In this document: positions 41,557 through 54,600 of the stretch, piece after piece | Layout of the letters: the number at the start of each line of letters is the position of its first letter | How positions within the stretch are numbered: the stretch's first letter is position 1 | Assembly: GCA_023846275.1 (NCBI GenBank) | Contig: CM043875.1 | Span: 4,709,569 to 4,773,568, forward strand | Source: Vanilla planifolia | Lineage: Eukaryota > Streptophyta > Magnoliopsida > Asparagales > Orchidaceae | DNA length: 64,000 nucleotides | Direction: 5' to 3' | Notes under the pieces: generated by a model | Told to the model about the DNA's origin: nothing | Seen by the model: only the letters and a program-made list of their open reading frames with translations | Databases searched by the model: none | Made by a program: the position numbers and the translations under genes

Positions 41557-42379
41557 CTGACCTTGCAATTGCTTCACAAATTGTTTTTTGTTCAGATTAA
41601 AATTCAAAGACATTATGAAGGGAAATTCAAATGTAATAGAAATTATAACAATCTTAAAATTTTATGCCAAGAACTAGATCTATACTATGAAGCTGGTCAG
41701 TAAATTTGGAAGAACGCATCAAGTTTAAACAAAATCTTGACAAAGAATACCTATATGAAGAGCACATAATACCAAGAAGAATCCTTAGAACGAAACCTCC
41801 AGTATTGATTGTTTAAAGTTTTGCTTAGGCATGAGGAAAACCAAAGAAGAGCTATTTTGGGAGAAAAAAAGGGGACCACCCTCCCAGTGACAAACCACTA
41901 GAAACAAGGGCAATATTCACCAACTAGCCTCCTTACAAACAATATGGTGACCATAACACAAACAGGAATAGATATAGAACATGGAGTGGCAATTGTTACA
42001 ATCACAAACATATCAATGCGATGTGTGTTTAGATCAACAGAAGACCTCCTTCTTAGAAGCCAAAGAGGACTACAGATAATAAAGTTTCTCACATATCTAT
42101 GGACATCAAAACAAAAGCATATGATAATAAAGAACAGTACACATATGTTCACTTAACCAAACCTTAACTTGTGCAACAATATAACCTTTTGAATTAGTCA
42201 AAAACTCATCAAACACTAGCACCACTACTGGTCCTAAGTTTTACTCAAACTAACTCAAGTATTAGTATTTTATCATTTTGTACTAATTTCAAATAGCTTA
42301 GAATTTGGATATGAATATAAATTTGTATACAACTCATCATGCAAAAAATTATGGCTAGTAAAGATTCTACTCAATTGAT
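41557..42379. other. Putative 5' intron, no feature seen
   Basis: If transcription starts near 47.1 kb this is intronic. The two overlapping opposite-strand open frames at about 41,898-42,156 have no recognisable motif. Confidence 0.35.
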
Positions 42380-43545
42380 TGAATCTCTTATATTGCACTT
42401 AGTCTTCCATGTTCTTAAGTTGTCTTGCAATTTATTATCAACATATTAAAGTAGGACCATGATTGTTTGGTTGAATTTATTGTTACTTGCTGTGCAATCC
42501 AAGAGCAATTATTGGGGAAGACGATTAGCAATGCTCAAGTTGAGGATGGGTTGTACTACTTAATGGATGATGACTTCTAGAATAAGATGATTTCATTTAT
42601 TAAAACTAAAACTCACTTTTTTGATTAAAATAACATCATAATGAGGCATTGTAGGTTTGGTCATCAAAACATTTGTTATATTAAGCATTTATTTCTTAAT
42701 CTATTTGTGACCAATGATCCATTTCTATTGACATGTAAAGCTTGTAATTTACAAAATACAAGCATTTATCATAACCCAACACACTATATTTCACTTCCAA
42801 GCCATTTACACTGTTGAATAGAAAAAAACCAATGATCACTAAGAGCTTGTTGGGTATATTTCCTCAAAGAGAAACCAAAAGCATTAAAACTTTCTAAGCT
42901 ATTTACTCAATTGTAAAAAGTTTCAAAATTGATATAAAACCATCCAAACTGACAATGAACAAGAACACTTCAATACATTCATGGGATGATAATTAGAAAT
43001 GTATGGGATTATTCACTAAAGTTTATGTCTTAATACTATACAACAAAATAAAATAATAGAAAGAATGAACCGTCATCCATTGGAAGTTGTTGGCTCTCTT
43101 ATCCTTGCAAAGAAAATTCCAAAATATCTTTGGGACAAAACCAGTTCACAACATTCTTCTTAACAAACTGTATGCTCTCCTGCATGCAATCATTTCAAAT
43201 ACAACATTTTGTCGTATATAAAATTTATCCAAACATATACCCTTCACCAACAATATTGTCAAAAATTCTTTGGTTGTACAAAATTAGTTGATGCCCACTA
43301 TACTATCCTATTCAAACTTGATCCAAGCAATTTAAAAAAAAAAAACTTTGGCCTAAAGAGGATAGAAATCAAGTATACCAAGAGCAATGTCAAAGTTTGG
43401 TAGGGAAACTAATCTTTTTATCTCACAATAGACTAGGCACTATCTTTGTTGTGGGTATGGTAAGTCAATTCATGCATTCTCCAAAAGAAAGGCACTAGGA
43501 AATTACTCTTACAATCCTAAGGTATCTAAGGGTTCACAAAGAAAA
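42380..43545 (+). pseudogene. Copia-type pol relic (GAG-pre-integrase and integrase)
   Basis: With frameshifts and stops the + strand reads DGLYYLMDDD, then CRFGHQNICYIKHLFLNLFV (pre-integrase His/Cys region), a decayed core with EKPKALKLSKLF and TDNEQEH-like remnants, then MNRHPLEVVGSLILAKKIPK with YLWDK (compare the conserved ERKNRHLLEVARAL...KVPKYLWGEA), and FFGCTKLVD (compare FGCTAFVH). This is the order of Copia integrase. It is clearly dead. It lies antisense to the AIPP2-like gene. No LTRs were identified around it. Confidence 0.75.
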
Positions 43546-45770
43546 GGTTTATTCAAGAAAAAACAAAAAAAAATTGATTGATATGTACATTGATAGATGG
43601 TGAACAATCAGATATTGCATGTACAATGGGCCATTGGTTGCAGTGTTGAAAAATAAAGATGAACTCACACAATAAAAGAAAAGGTAATGTAGAACAAGCA
43701 AAAAAAAAAAATTCCAAAATGTGAGTTTTAATGTAGTTGTATACATGCCAAATTCATAGAATCTTTCAATTACTTGGATTAAAATGCACTTGTTGTTGTT
43801 ACTAGCGCTAATTGATTTAAAGCCCTTTTGAGAATTAATCAACAATCATAATTGATGAACTAAGACACTATTCTTATTTCAAGAAATCAGCAAATGAGTT
43901 TAACACAAAAACTTTAGGCTTCAAAATCTATATACAATGATTTTGAAAGCAAGAGCCACATCCATGGCCTTGTACACAATTAAAATCATAATAGTTGAAT
44001 AGTAAATAATATGCACAAATTAACCAATTGCTTAAACAATTTTCTTAAAATGCTTGTAATTTGCTATTTGGCCTTGGTTGCATGGCATAATGACACCATG
44101 ATATAATACAATAAAGATGACAATATGATACCAAGGGCAATCATATGATACCATAGTCAAGGAATGTATAGGGTTGTGAAGCCAAATAAGACTTAAAAAG
44201 GAATTAAAAAAAAAACATTGCATGCAAATCCAAGTAAAACACTATTAATAAGAGAAAGTAGCAAGAAAAGTTCAAGATAGACCTTTTGTGATAAACAATG
44301 ATAATCAATGTTGAAAATGATATTAATGCCAATGGATATGCTTTTACTACTTAGAAATCATGGCCCTCGTTTCAGAGATTCACCACTCTCAAAACTTTGT
44401 TATCTCAAATAGAAAAGGTGAGCAACAAATTGAAGTGGAAGAAGACCAAAAAGAAATTTTATTAAGGAAGCAATGATGAGATTACAACCAATATCCCTTT
44501 ATTTTATGAAGTCCTTTTACAAACCAATGACTCCCCTACTTGAAAAAAAAACTCCAACAAACAATTTTAATTTGAATAGAAATTAATTCTATAGAAATTT
44601 AAATGGAAACTAAAAATTCCTGCCTTTCTTGATCATTGGATAGTTTACAATATGGTTACTATGTAGTATAATTATATGCTCCATGAAAAAAACCATAAAT
44701 GTCACATGCAATGTAAGGGTACATCAGTGCAATATCATCATGACCAAATAGCTATCCAAGGCAACATCAAAACAAAAGTAAAATGTGAAACCAGACAACT
44801 GGATCTAGAACAAATAAAATGGATTGGAAAAAAACTGGCAATGATCTATCGCCCAACCAAATGAAAGATGCTTAAGTGTAGCTCTTAGCATGAATAGGCC
44901 TTATATGGAACCACAATTGCATCTTGCTCAAGTGAATCTCAAATCACCAATAAGGGCAATAGATAGGAAAAATGGCAAGGAGAAGATTAAATGACAAAGA
45001 AAACATTTTTTGTTTTAATTTAAGAATTAAACCTTTGAAACAGCTTGAATAAAAGATAGCTTATTCACTTTTTTGATATAAGTGAATCTACTTGTCAAAT
45101 AGATGAGCAAAACCAAGGCCAGCTCAAGCTAGGTTATGAATTGAGCATGTTATCTTGCTCCCACTCATCTTGAGGATGTTTCAAAATGCTAAAGCTTTTA
45201 CAGAGGAGAGAATTCCACCCCTCGATAATATTATAGTTAGAGCACCATAATGGATGCAAGATTTCCAAGCATAAGGCTCAGGACATTATATAATAGGCTT
45301 AGTAATACATTATCAATCGTATTCCAATTTTGACATAAGAACAAGCATTTCAATTCGATCATGTAAACCACTAGAAAAACATGGAAGCCATATAATAATC
45401 CTTAATAGCTCTTTTAGCCACAAACCACCCAAAATCCCCAGCACAACAAAATGGATGATTTGATGATAAAACAAAAACTTTGCTTGCTAATACCTATATT
45501 CTGAAACTACTATTTCCTTCATGTAATTGCTCCAAACATAGTTATAACAACGAGGATCAGTAGGACAAAAATAACGCATTTATATTATGCAAATTTGAAC
45601 CAATGAGCAGATTTGCTGGTTGATTAAATCATGTTACAGAGAATTTGGAAAACATGTACTCAAACATGTCACCCAGCTTTAGAATAATTGAAATATAGAA
45701 ATCAGAGGATAAAGAAGCGTATAGGCATACAATAATCAAGAAAGAAACAGAAAAACAGCTCAAATAACAC
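43546..45770. other. AT-rich sequence, possible remainder of the Copia relic
   Basis: No gene or domain is recognised. It may include the rest of the decayed element to its left. There are A/T homopolymers but no long microsatellite. Confidence 0.4.
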
Positions 45771-46136
45771 ATTCATAGTAAAATATCTTCTTAATCACAA
45801 GGAAGACTCTTACAAAATTAATTAGCCAAAATTTAAGGTCAGAACCAGTTCCCTGTAAAATATCTTCCTAATCACAAGGAAGACTCTTAGAAAATTAATT
45901 AGCCAAAATTTAAGGTCAGAACCAGTTCCTTGGATGGGACAGCTACCCTCCAGATTCATAGTAAAATATCTTCTTAATCACAAGGAAGACTCTTACAAAA
46001 TTAATAAGCCAAAATTTAAGGTCAGAACCAGTTCCCCGTAAAATATCTTCCTAATCAAAAGGAAGACTCTTAGAAAATTAATTAGCCAAAATTTAAGGTC
46101 AGAACCAGTTCCTTGGATGGGACAGCTACCCTCCAG
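45771..46136. repeat. Nested tandem repeat: 183-bp duplication of 77-bp pairs
   Basis: The phrase GTAAAATATCTTCYTAATCA starts four times: 45,778, 45,855, 45,961 and 46,038. Copies 1-2 and 3-4 are 77 bp apart, and each pair plus the tail TGGATGGGACAGCTACCCTC is repeated after 183 bp. Copies 1 and 3 share TTCTTAATC...TTACAAAATT, while copies 2 and 4 share TTCCTAATC...TTAGAAAATT. This shows a 77-bp duplication first and a 183-bp duplication later. Confidence 0.95.
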
Positions 46137-47060
46137 AAAAACTGTGAAGTGAAATTCAGAACCATGCAGCTTCAACTATCAGTCCACTAAACAAACTAAC
46201 AAAACAAATTCAATACCTAGAGCAAAGGCTATCACAAAGAAAAATAATATTGAAATAATTTGTATCCGCTGACGCATCACTGGTATTGAATAGCCTTCAA
46301 TGGTAAATAGCACCACAGGCATACATGCAAATGAACGAGATGACAAAACGAGCAGTTACAAAATTGCACCCTACTGTTCAAAATCCGATGCATATCACTG
46401 CCCTTACCGTCGCTGAAATCAAAGTTAAACAAATTAATATTTCTGGCTTACCAGGAGAGCCCTGCCCCGATAGTTCAATTAAAAGCCAAAAGTCATTAAA
46501 AAACGGAAAAATAATAAAAGAAAAAAGGTAGAAAGTTATAAATGAAAATAAAGAACCTGCAGCAAATCACCCCTAATCCCTGACAAAACTAACATATACG
46601 AGACAATGGGGAGCGGAAGAAGGACGCCTAAACATAATAAATCGGGCAGGGAGAAGAGGCCTAACCCAAAGAAGAACAAAATAGGTCAACAATTTTGCAC
46701 TCATCCGGTTCCAATATCATTCCTATGTGATCGTCCACCTCCTCCAGTGTCCACTCCGCAAGCTTCCTCATCCCTCATTTCACATAAGAAATGGCTTCGA
46801 TCAGACTAAAGACCATCCAATCATTGACAAATCTCCTCAACATAATTAGGCGTAATCCTTCAAAACACGGGACCGAGAATGATCCCGGAAAGGACAGCAA
46901 GCAAATGGAAGAAGTCAGGAGTAAGCAAGGAGAAGACGGATACGAAGCAGAGAATGGCAGTGTGCAGGTTAGGCGCTGAGAAGGGATTTTACCGTGTCCG
47001 GATACACACGGATCTAATGTTGAGGTCGGTTCGCCGCGGGAGCCTCTCCAGGAATCAATC
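46137..47060 (-). promoter_or_regulatory. Putative 5' leader region of the AIPP2-like gene
   Basis: Less AT-rich than its surroundings, as expected for a transcribed 5' end. It is open on both strands without domain similarity. A donor-like ACACG|GTAAAA lies near 46,990 on the - strand and could end a 5'UTR exon. A 36-codon ORF begins at 46,771 (MRKLAEWTLEEVDDHIG) and ends at 46,661; it could be an upstream ORF. Without transcript data this assignment is tentative. Confidence 0.35.
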
Positions 47061-47094
47061 CACGTTGTATAACGATTGAGCAATGGAGAAAGTC

Positions 47095-47115
47095 CCTTCC
47101 TCTTTATAATTTTGC
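47095..47115 (-). promoter_or_regulatory. Candidate TATA box of the AIPP2-like gene
   Basis: The - strand reads AAAATTATAAAGAGGAAGGG here, with TATAAAG at about 47,102-47,108, followed by a pyrimidine-rich CTTTCTCCATTGCTC stretch where a start site would be expected about 30 bases downstream. The position at the edge of the less AT-rich region supports it, but such words are common in AT-rich DNA. Confidence 0.35.
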
Positions 47116-47119
47116 ATCT

Positions 47120-50100
47120 CTCCATAAATACGTAATTCACGGAAATTAATAATTAATGATAAGAAAATCTCAATTTCCTATAAAGCAACGGCATGCTAGA
47201 TTTTATTTAATACATTATTTATTAATTTAATAATTTAAAAAATTATTTTTGAAAACATAGTTAGGTATTTATTTAGTCATATTTTAAAATACTCTTCTTA
47301 AGCTAACAAAAATAATATAATAAAAATAAAAGATAATTTTTTAAAATTAACACTAAAATTTTATTTCATTTCTTACCAAAAAATTAAATATTTTTTTAAA
47401 ATATTTTATAATATTAATAACTTTACTATTTAATTTAATATTTAATAATAATCATGTCAAACATAACCGTGAATGCTCGAATTCCAATCATTTATTACAA
47501 TTCATTAAATTGTGTGTCTAGTTTAATTAAATAAAAAAAAAACTTGCTACAATTTTAATTATTTAGTATATAATTTTATTTTTTATTTTTTAAAAGTAAT
47601 GAAAACAAACAATTTAAATCGAAATTGATATTTACTGAACTTTGGACACTGAAAACTCGAACAACCGGCCAAAAAAATTCAAATTTTAAAACCTTATTTA
47701 AAAAGTGTATGCAAGGGATTATATAAATTATTAGATTTTCAAAAAAACAACATTTATGACTTTTGGACTTTAGTTTAAATATTTTAAATTTAAATGTCAT
47801 CACTTTGTGGATATAAATAAATATCGTTGTTTATTCTTCAAGGATGCGTGATAAAATATTATATCCATATTCTGTATGAGCTCTAAATGATGTTTTTAAA
47901 TAATAGATTATAATATTTAATTATTTAATTTAAAGATTTTATCAAATTAATTACTCAAGTTTTTTTTAATAACGTTAAGTAACTTGAGAGCACTAACACT
48001 CGAATTTAAATTTGGGATATATTCTCTAAAAGGCAAAGCTACTAATGTCACAACGTCTGCAATTCATTAGAAATTTTTACAAGTTAAATATAGTAATTTG
48101 AAGAAAATAATTACTTTGCCCATTAAAACTTTTTAATAATATCAAAATCAAGCTAATTTATAAAACAAGACCCAATATTTAGAGCTTTTGAAAACTTTTT
48201 TTTTTTAGTGTTTATTTTGTTGTTTAAATTCATGACTTTAAAAATGATGAAATTGTAATTTTATATTAGGTTATATGATTTAATGTTTTATTATAATAAA
48301 TTTAAACATCTTATTTGGTTTTTATAGTAAAAATTTAGTTTTCTAAAAATAAAATTTTTAATGATAACATACAAACAATCAACAATGATGCTTGATAAAT
48401 TGACCAAAATCTTGAGATAATGCATATTTGACTGGTTAATTTGAAGCTTCTCATCAACAATCGATCAACGATGACGATGTTCAATACGTTCCAAAGACTA
48501 GCAAGAAATTATCATCTTGGTATCTATCAATTTGTTTAAGTAAGATTTCATTTCAATTTTTTTATGATATTTTAAATATTTTTTTAATATTCTCTTTTTC
48601 TTTTGAGACATAATTTTTTTGTTTCTTTTCTATTATATTTATGTGATTCTTGCTATCTTAGATTTGATAAGATATGACCTTAAACTTTGTCTTATTTCTC
48701 AACTTTTTCAAGACGTGTAGAGTTCTCTTCTATTTTTTTTTTCTTTTTTTCATTTAAAATACTTTTTGTTTGTGACATATTATTTATATATTATATTTTT
48801 TACATCAAACATATTTAAGTAATAGAAAATTTTCATAATTATATTTAAATTTAATATTATATAAAATAACATGCCTATTTACTAAACTATAATAATAAAG
48901 ACTAGCTTTTAATTTAAGCACAATCACAACTTTATTATTTCTATTCCCATCATAATTATCAAATAAACATTTAAAATGCACTAAAGGTAAATAACAACTC
49001 AACTCATATCTAAGTGCTCTCTAATTTTAGGTGTGTTGAGCTACATATAATATCTAATATAAGTATCGTAATGTCTCGATAAGTAAACTAAATAATATAA
49101 TACATTTAATAAATTTTAACATATATAAAAGTCAATAAATGTTTGATATGATTATAAATAAATATGAAATTTCATGTACATATTACATGCAACATACTCC
49201 TCTATAACTTCTTGAATGACCTTTTTTGTATTCTTTTTTTTATTTTTTATTTAAGACATGTTCTTGATATTTGTACTACTCATTAGATTTTATTTTTCTT
49301 TTTTGTCATTTTATCTCTTTTACTTTTGAGCTTTGTTTTTACTTAATTAATGCTAAAACTTTTTCCTATCTAAGCCTAAGAGTAATAGTCATAATCTTGT
49401 GATGGTGATTATCACTCTAAATAAAAATATCATATACATGTCAATGCGAAGGATTCGAGAGGATGAAATAAACCTTTATCATGATGATGATGATACCTAA
49501 TTAAAAGCTGCACAAGGGAGCTAAGGATATAAGTCATACCCTTGTTATAGTGATTATCGTCATCCTTACCCATGTTTAGATGTTCGAGTCTTACACTAGT
49601 CATGGTAATATTTATCATTCATGACTTAAAGTAACATAAAAGACCCAATACAAGTGTCATCCTCTCTGCACGATCATCATAATCACCTTTATTCTATTCT
49701 AAACTCATTTTGATGATTGTCATCATCCTTAACCTACAATAACACAAATGAAAAAAATGTATGATGCAACGTGTCCAACCTCCTCATTCAATCCATAGTA
49801 GTTCTAATGTTTCTTAGCATGTACTTTATTTGTTTTTGTTTTTTATCAATATTATTTATGCATATATACCTTTCTTAGTGAGGTAATATCCTAAATTAAT
49901 CAAATTTTATCCTTTTCCAAGAGATCCCTTCTTATTTTATCACCCATCTCAAAAGTTTTTCAACTCTAATATACTTAACAATAGAATTTTTATAAGATCC
50001 AAGTCTAAATTTCTTTTAAAATGAGTCTTCCTATTTTAAGATTTATGACTTTACTTATATCACTAAGAAACTTTTCTCTTCAAGCAGATGTGAAATCTAT

Positions 50101-50300
50101 TCACCCTCCTAACCCTCACACTTCAATTATTTTCTAAGAATGATAGACAATCCTTACATTGTATCATGTATATCTATATTATATAAATATAGATGGGTTG
50201 TCTTTCCCTTATATCATATGTATATATATTGTATAAATATAAGCAATCTCTTCTCACCTTTTATCAATTGAGTGTATCATATAAAATATTATGTGAAATT
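47120..50300. other. Gene-free AT-rich sequence
   Basis: Very AT-rich and without gene signals. Around 49,380-49,740 the words ATCATGATGATGATGATACC, GTGATTATCACTC and TGATTATCGTCATCC form an imperfect GAT/ATC-rich patch. A short repeated phrase TATATATTGTATAAATATA occurs twice near 50,160-50,240. Confidence 0.5.
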
Positions 50301-50306
50301 CATTAG

Positions 50307-53190
50307 ACTACATAGTGCTGTTAAGTAAGAACAACCAAGTGTGGTTCAATAATTACGCGTATTGACTCTTTTGACCCAAACACAAAATCAGCATAGAAAA
50401 GACCAATAAACACTTCTTGTCTTCATGTAACCAATGTTGGAATCCAAGAAATGCACAATGTGGTCCAATGATTACCTGAGGTGATTAGTTTGGTCCAATA
50501 ACAAAATTGGTGTTAGACCACTAAATACAATTTTTCTTATGATCATTTTTGGGCAATATGAGAAATGTAGTTGTCATCCAAATAAATATTTGACTCTAAC
50601 AAATCTTAAGAAGTTACCAAAAATGCACACAAAGACTAATAGCTGACTTATACATCTTGAAACTCCACAACATACCCAACTTCATGGTCCTTAAGTATAG
50701 CTCTTGTTACATCATGATACATGATAAAACACTAAGCACTAACACAAAATACTTTCAAATATTCTAAGAACTATAAAACATCATTGCATTATAAGCATCA
50801 CACGAAAATGATAATTTGAACTAAAAATTTTGAAAATCATCTCTAGAAATTGAAATTGGTTCCAAAATATTGTGAAAATATGCTAATCTTTTTTAATTAT
50901 GCTAGACTCATGATATACAATATCCTATATAGTCTAAAAACTTCCAAACACTTGAATTAATGAATTTGCTATAAGAAACTTTGATATAATAGATATATTC
51001 AAATAGTAGTACATATATCTAAATATATGATAAATATATCTAGTATGCATAAAAATATAATCCAAAATACATAAAAATATAAAAGATATTATTGAAGATC
51101 TAACAAAGATTATAGAATCTCTAACAACCCTAAAGTTATATGTACAAGTAATGTCAAGCACAAGCTAAGCAATAGATGTTCTTACATCACTCTACCTCAA
51201 AAGAAACAGAGTGCTTCTCTTAGGTAGAACTTTTAGAAGAGCTAATCAAGTATAAGTTTGATCCATCATTGAAAATGTGGATAATTAAGGCTTTGGTTCC
51301 TTTGTGACGTCTTAGGAATTAATGGAAATTCCATTGTAGCAAGTGTCATGGTACAAGCAACCATTTCCTTGAAGGCAATGTTGGATGACCATATACCAAG
51401 TAGCATAACACTTCTACATTGGTGTTTTCAACGACATTTTCATTTTCTTATATTGTGTAGTTACACACTTTGTTATATTTTAATATTCCTTAACTCTAAA
51501 AGTGTATTCTATTAACAAATATTTGATATTTTTAAAATATTATTTTTTGTAAACTTATATACAGGCAAGAGATGTCAAATCACAAGTAAGATAACATTAA
51601 AGATAATTATCTTGATTTTTTAAGAATGTTGCATATAAGAATTTTAATAACATTTTTATGCCCAAATTTAATGAAGTTCTTATTATTTACAGTTCTCTGC
51701 ACTCAATATCATGTCTATGAAGGAAAAAAATAAACATAATTTGATTTTTTAAAAATTAAAATTTAGAAATCATTAAAATTTAAGATAGCTTTTGAAAAAT
51801 AAATACAATTTATTCAACTACATAGTTATATTAAGTGGGAACAACCATTGTAGCTCAATTACAAATACAAAATCTGTATGAAAATGACAACTAAACACTT
51901 GTCTTCATGTAACCAATCTAGGAATTCAAGAATGCACAATTTGGCCCAATGTTTCCATAGGTGATTAGTTTGGTCCAATAGCAAAATTGGTATGTGTTAA
52001 ACCACTAAACACAACTTGTCTTCGCTTGATCAGTTTAGATAATCTAGGAAATGTAGTTGTCCAAAAAGATTTTTTGACCCCAATAAATCTTAAGAAGTCT
52101 TCAAAAGTATACACAAAGACTAATAACAAACTCATGCATGTCAAAACTCCACAAACTTACCGAACATCATGGTCTATAAGTACAACTCTAGGTTATATCA
52201 TGATACATGATAAAACACTAAACACTAGTACAGAATACTTTCAAATATAATGAGAATTATAAAATATCATTGCATTGTGAGCATCATGTGAACAAGATAA
52301 TTTGAACTAAAAAAATCTAAAAATCATCTCCAAAGATTGAAAATTGTAAAAAATATTTTAATCTTCTTTAATTGTGCCAAATTAGTGATATACAATTTCT
52401 TATATAGGCTAAGAACTTTAAAACTCAAAAGCTAATGAAGTTGTTAACAAACACCTTGATATAATAAATGCATTCAAATAATTATACATACATCTAAATG
52501 CATGATAAATATATTTAGAATGTACAAAAAAATAACACATTACATGTTCTTATAATACTCAACCAAACAAGAAAAAGAGTGCTCCTGTGCAGAGCTTTTA
52601 AGAGGGCCAATCTAAGTATAACATTTGATCCTTCAATATATATGTAGATAATTAGGGCTTGTGGTCTTTTGCAACAATAGTAGATGGTTATCGACATCAA
52701 CACATTTCCACATTGATATTGTCAATGATATTTTCATTTTCTTATATTGTCTAGCTATGTACTCTATTATATTGTAATGTTTCATAATTCTAAATGTATA
52801 TTCAATTAACAAATATTTGATATTTTATTAAATATTATATTTTTATAAACTTATTTCATATAAAAGATGTCAATCATATGTAAGATGATATTAAATATCA
52901 TTATCTTACTAAACTTTTTAAGAAAGTTTTATATACAAAATTTCAATAACATTCTTCTTGCCCAAATTTAACAAATAAATAAGATGAAATTCATGTTTGC
53001 TTTAATGAAAAAAAAAAAAATAGAATGCGATTTATCTATAATGATTCTCTACATTAATAGCTATGTCTAAGAGAACAAAAATAAGTATAATATGTTCTAA
53101 AAATAAAAATAAATTTTCTGTGTTTAAATAAAAAAATTAAATTTAAAAATCATTTGAATTCTCCTGAAAAATAAATCAGTGAATGCATAC
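50307..53190. repeat. Large tandem duplication, unit about 1.5 kb
   Basis: Two direct copies are offset by about 1,510 bp. Anchors include ACTACATAGT at 50,307 and 51,817, ATGTAACCAATGTTGGAATC against ATGTAACCAATCTAGGAATT, GGTGATTAGTTTGGTCCAAT in both, CATGATACATGATAAAACAC in both, and a shared 3' part (ATTAACAAATATTTGATATT). Copies differ by many substitutions and indels, so the event is old. No domain is recognised in either copy; the unit may be a non-coding transposon or satellite founder. Confidence 0.88.
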
Positions 53191-53199
53191 TTACCCAAT

Positions 53200-53900
53200 T
53201 TTTTAGCAACTACAATTAACAACAAAGAGTGCATCATTCTAGTTATATTTTCATTATAATTATTTAATTAATTTATTAATAATATTTCTTTAAACAATTT
53301 GCCAATGGATATTATTTTAACAGTAGTTGTTCTGCAAAAAAAATATCTATATATAGAGACGTGCACAGAGGAATAATCAAACAAGAAAAAGAATTTTTTT
53401 TAATATTTTTATAATGATTTTTTTATATTTTTTTACCAAAAAAAGGCTTTTTCCAATAATAAACAAATATATATATGCAAGAGACAATTAAGGACCTGGC
53501 GTCAGCTAATAAGACAAATAAATGTAGAGGTTTGTGTATTAATCTAAGTCGGAAGACCAAATTCCCAACTAAATCTCTACGCTTAAAACAATATATCTGT
53601 AGCTAGTTGAGGCTTTAAACCTCGTATAAATAATTTCTACTTCAAAAAAAATATATTTTTATTTTTAAGTCAATTTTTGGATATTTTTACACAAAACAAT
53701 TCAACAAGTCATCTAATATAAAAAACAAAAATTATCTAATCCACATCAAAATCTTCATACTTGCTTTAAAAAAAATTATCATCTACCATTTTATGACCAT
53801 AATCAATATATCATTATTTTATATTTCTAAGATGACAACAAACATCATCATCATCATTTTTTTCTTTTTTCTTTTTTTTTCTCTTCAATATCTCATCTCT
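53200..53900. other. AT-rich sequence, no gene seen
   Basis: Contains a slightly less AT-rich patch at 53,480-53,620 with CTCGTATAAATAATTTC, which looks promoter-like but is followed by no open frame. Confidence 0.35.
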
Positions 53901-53929
53901 TGCAGATGTACAAGTTTGTTGTTCCAACT

Positions 53930-54600
53930 TAATCTTTTCTTACTAATTGTGGGATTATGTCTTGTGTGACGATAAAGCTACTGAGAATTTAGATCATGCT
54001 CTATTTGTTTGTGTAACGGTATTGCAAGTTTGAATCTTCATGTTCTGAATGGCAAATGTTTATAGCTCTTTTATGTTTAGGATACAGCGAAATTATCAGA
54101 AGAATAGTATCTTAAAACACATTGCAACTTATGCTATGGCTCTTTATCTCATTTGAAAAAACAAAAATAACAATGTACACAGTAAATCGACACTTTCTGA
54201 TGCAGTTTTGTTCAATTCCATCTAGTATTGTGCCAATTTATCCTTGCATATTTGGGAATCCTAAGACCAATTAGGCTATGCTACTCTCATGTTTCTGTCT
54301 TTTTCTTCCTAGTCTCTTGTCCTTGCCCCCTCCAAATTAAATTAAAATCAATTGTGAGGTGATTATTATGGATAATTGTGTTACTGATATTGCTTACATC
54401 ATTTTGAACCAACTTGGTAGACCAATTTTTGCAAATTGGAATCCTCGATGGCCCCTCTTGTTTTGGAAGAGCTTATTATATTCATGGTGATCTCAGTTGT
54501 TGGCTCCTTCACCACCTCGCTTGATTATAGTTTGAGTCAGACTCCCTCTTGGCAATATCTAAGTTTGGATGTATAGCATTGCCATTAAGTGGGGAGAACT
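53930..54600 (+). pseudogene. Probable LINE 3'-end relic (zinc-binding and RNase H regions)
   Basis: One frame reads CDDKATENLDHALFVC, matching the C-x2-C..DHALF.C pattern of the zinc-binding (zf-RVT) segment after plant LINE reverse transcriptases. Further on, FESDSLLAISKFG resembles the ESDSL motif of the RNase H domain that follows it. The order is right, but stops and frameshifts are frequent and the reverse transcriptase is absent. Confidence 0.4.

Noticed and set aside
46775-47140. 121-codon open frame on the - strand at the 5' end of the AIPP2-like gene
   Set aside because: No similarity to the AIPP2 family, it overlaps the putative promoter and leader, and it has no link to the known exons.
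49380-49740. GAT/ATC-rich patch considered as a CRISPR-like or satellite array
   Set aside because: Words recur without constant spacing or spacer structure, and the genome is a plant's. It is simple low-complexity DNA.
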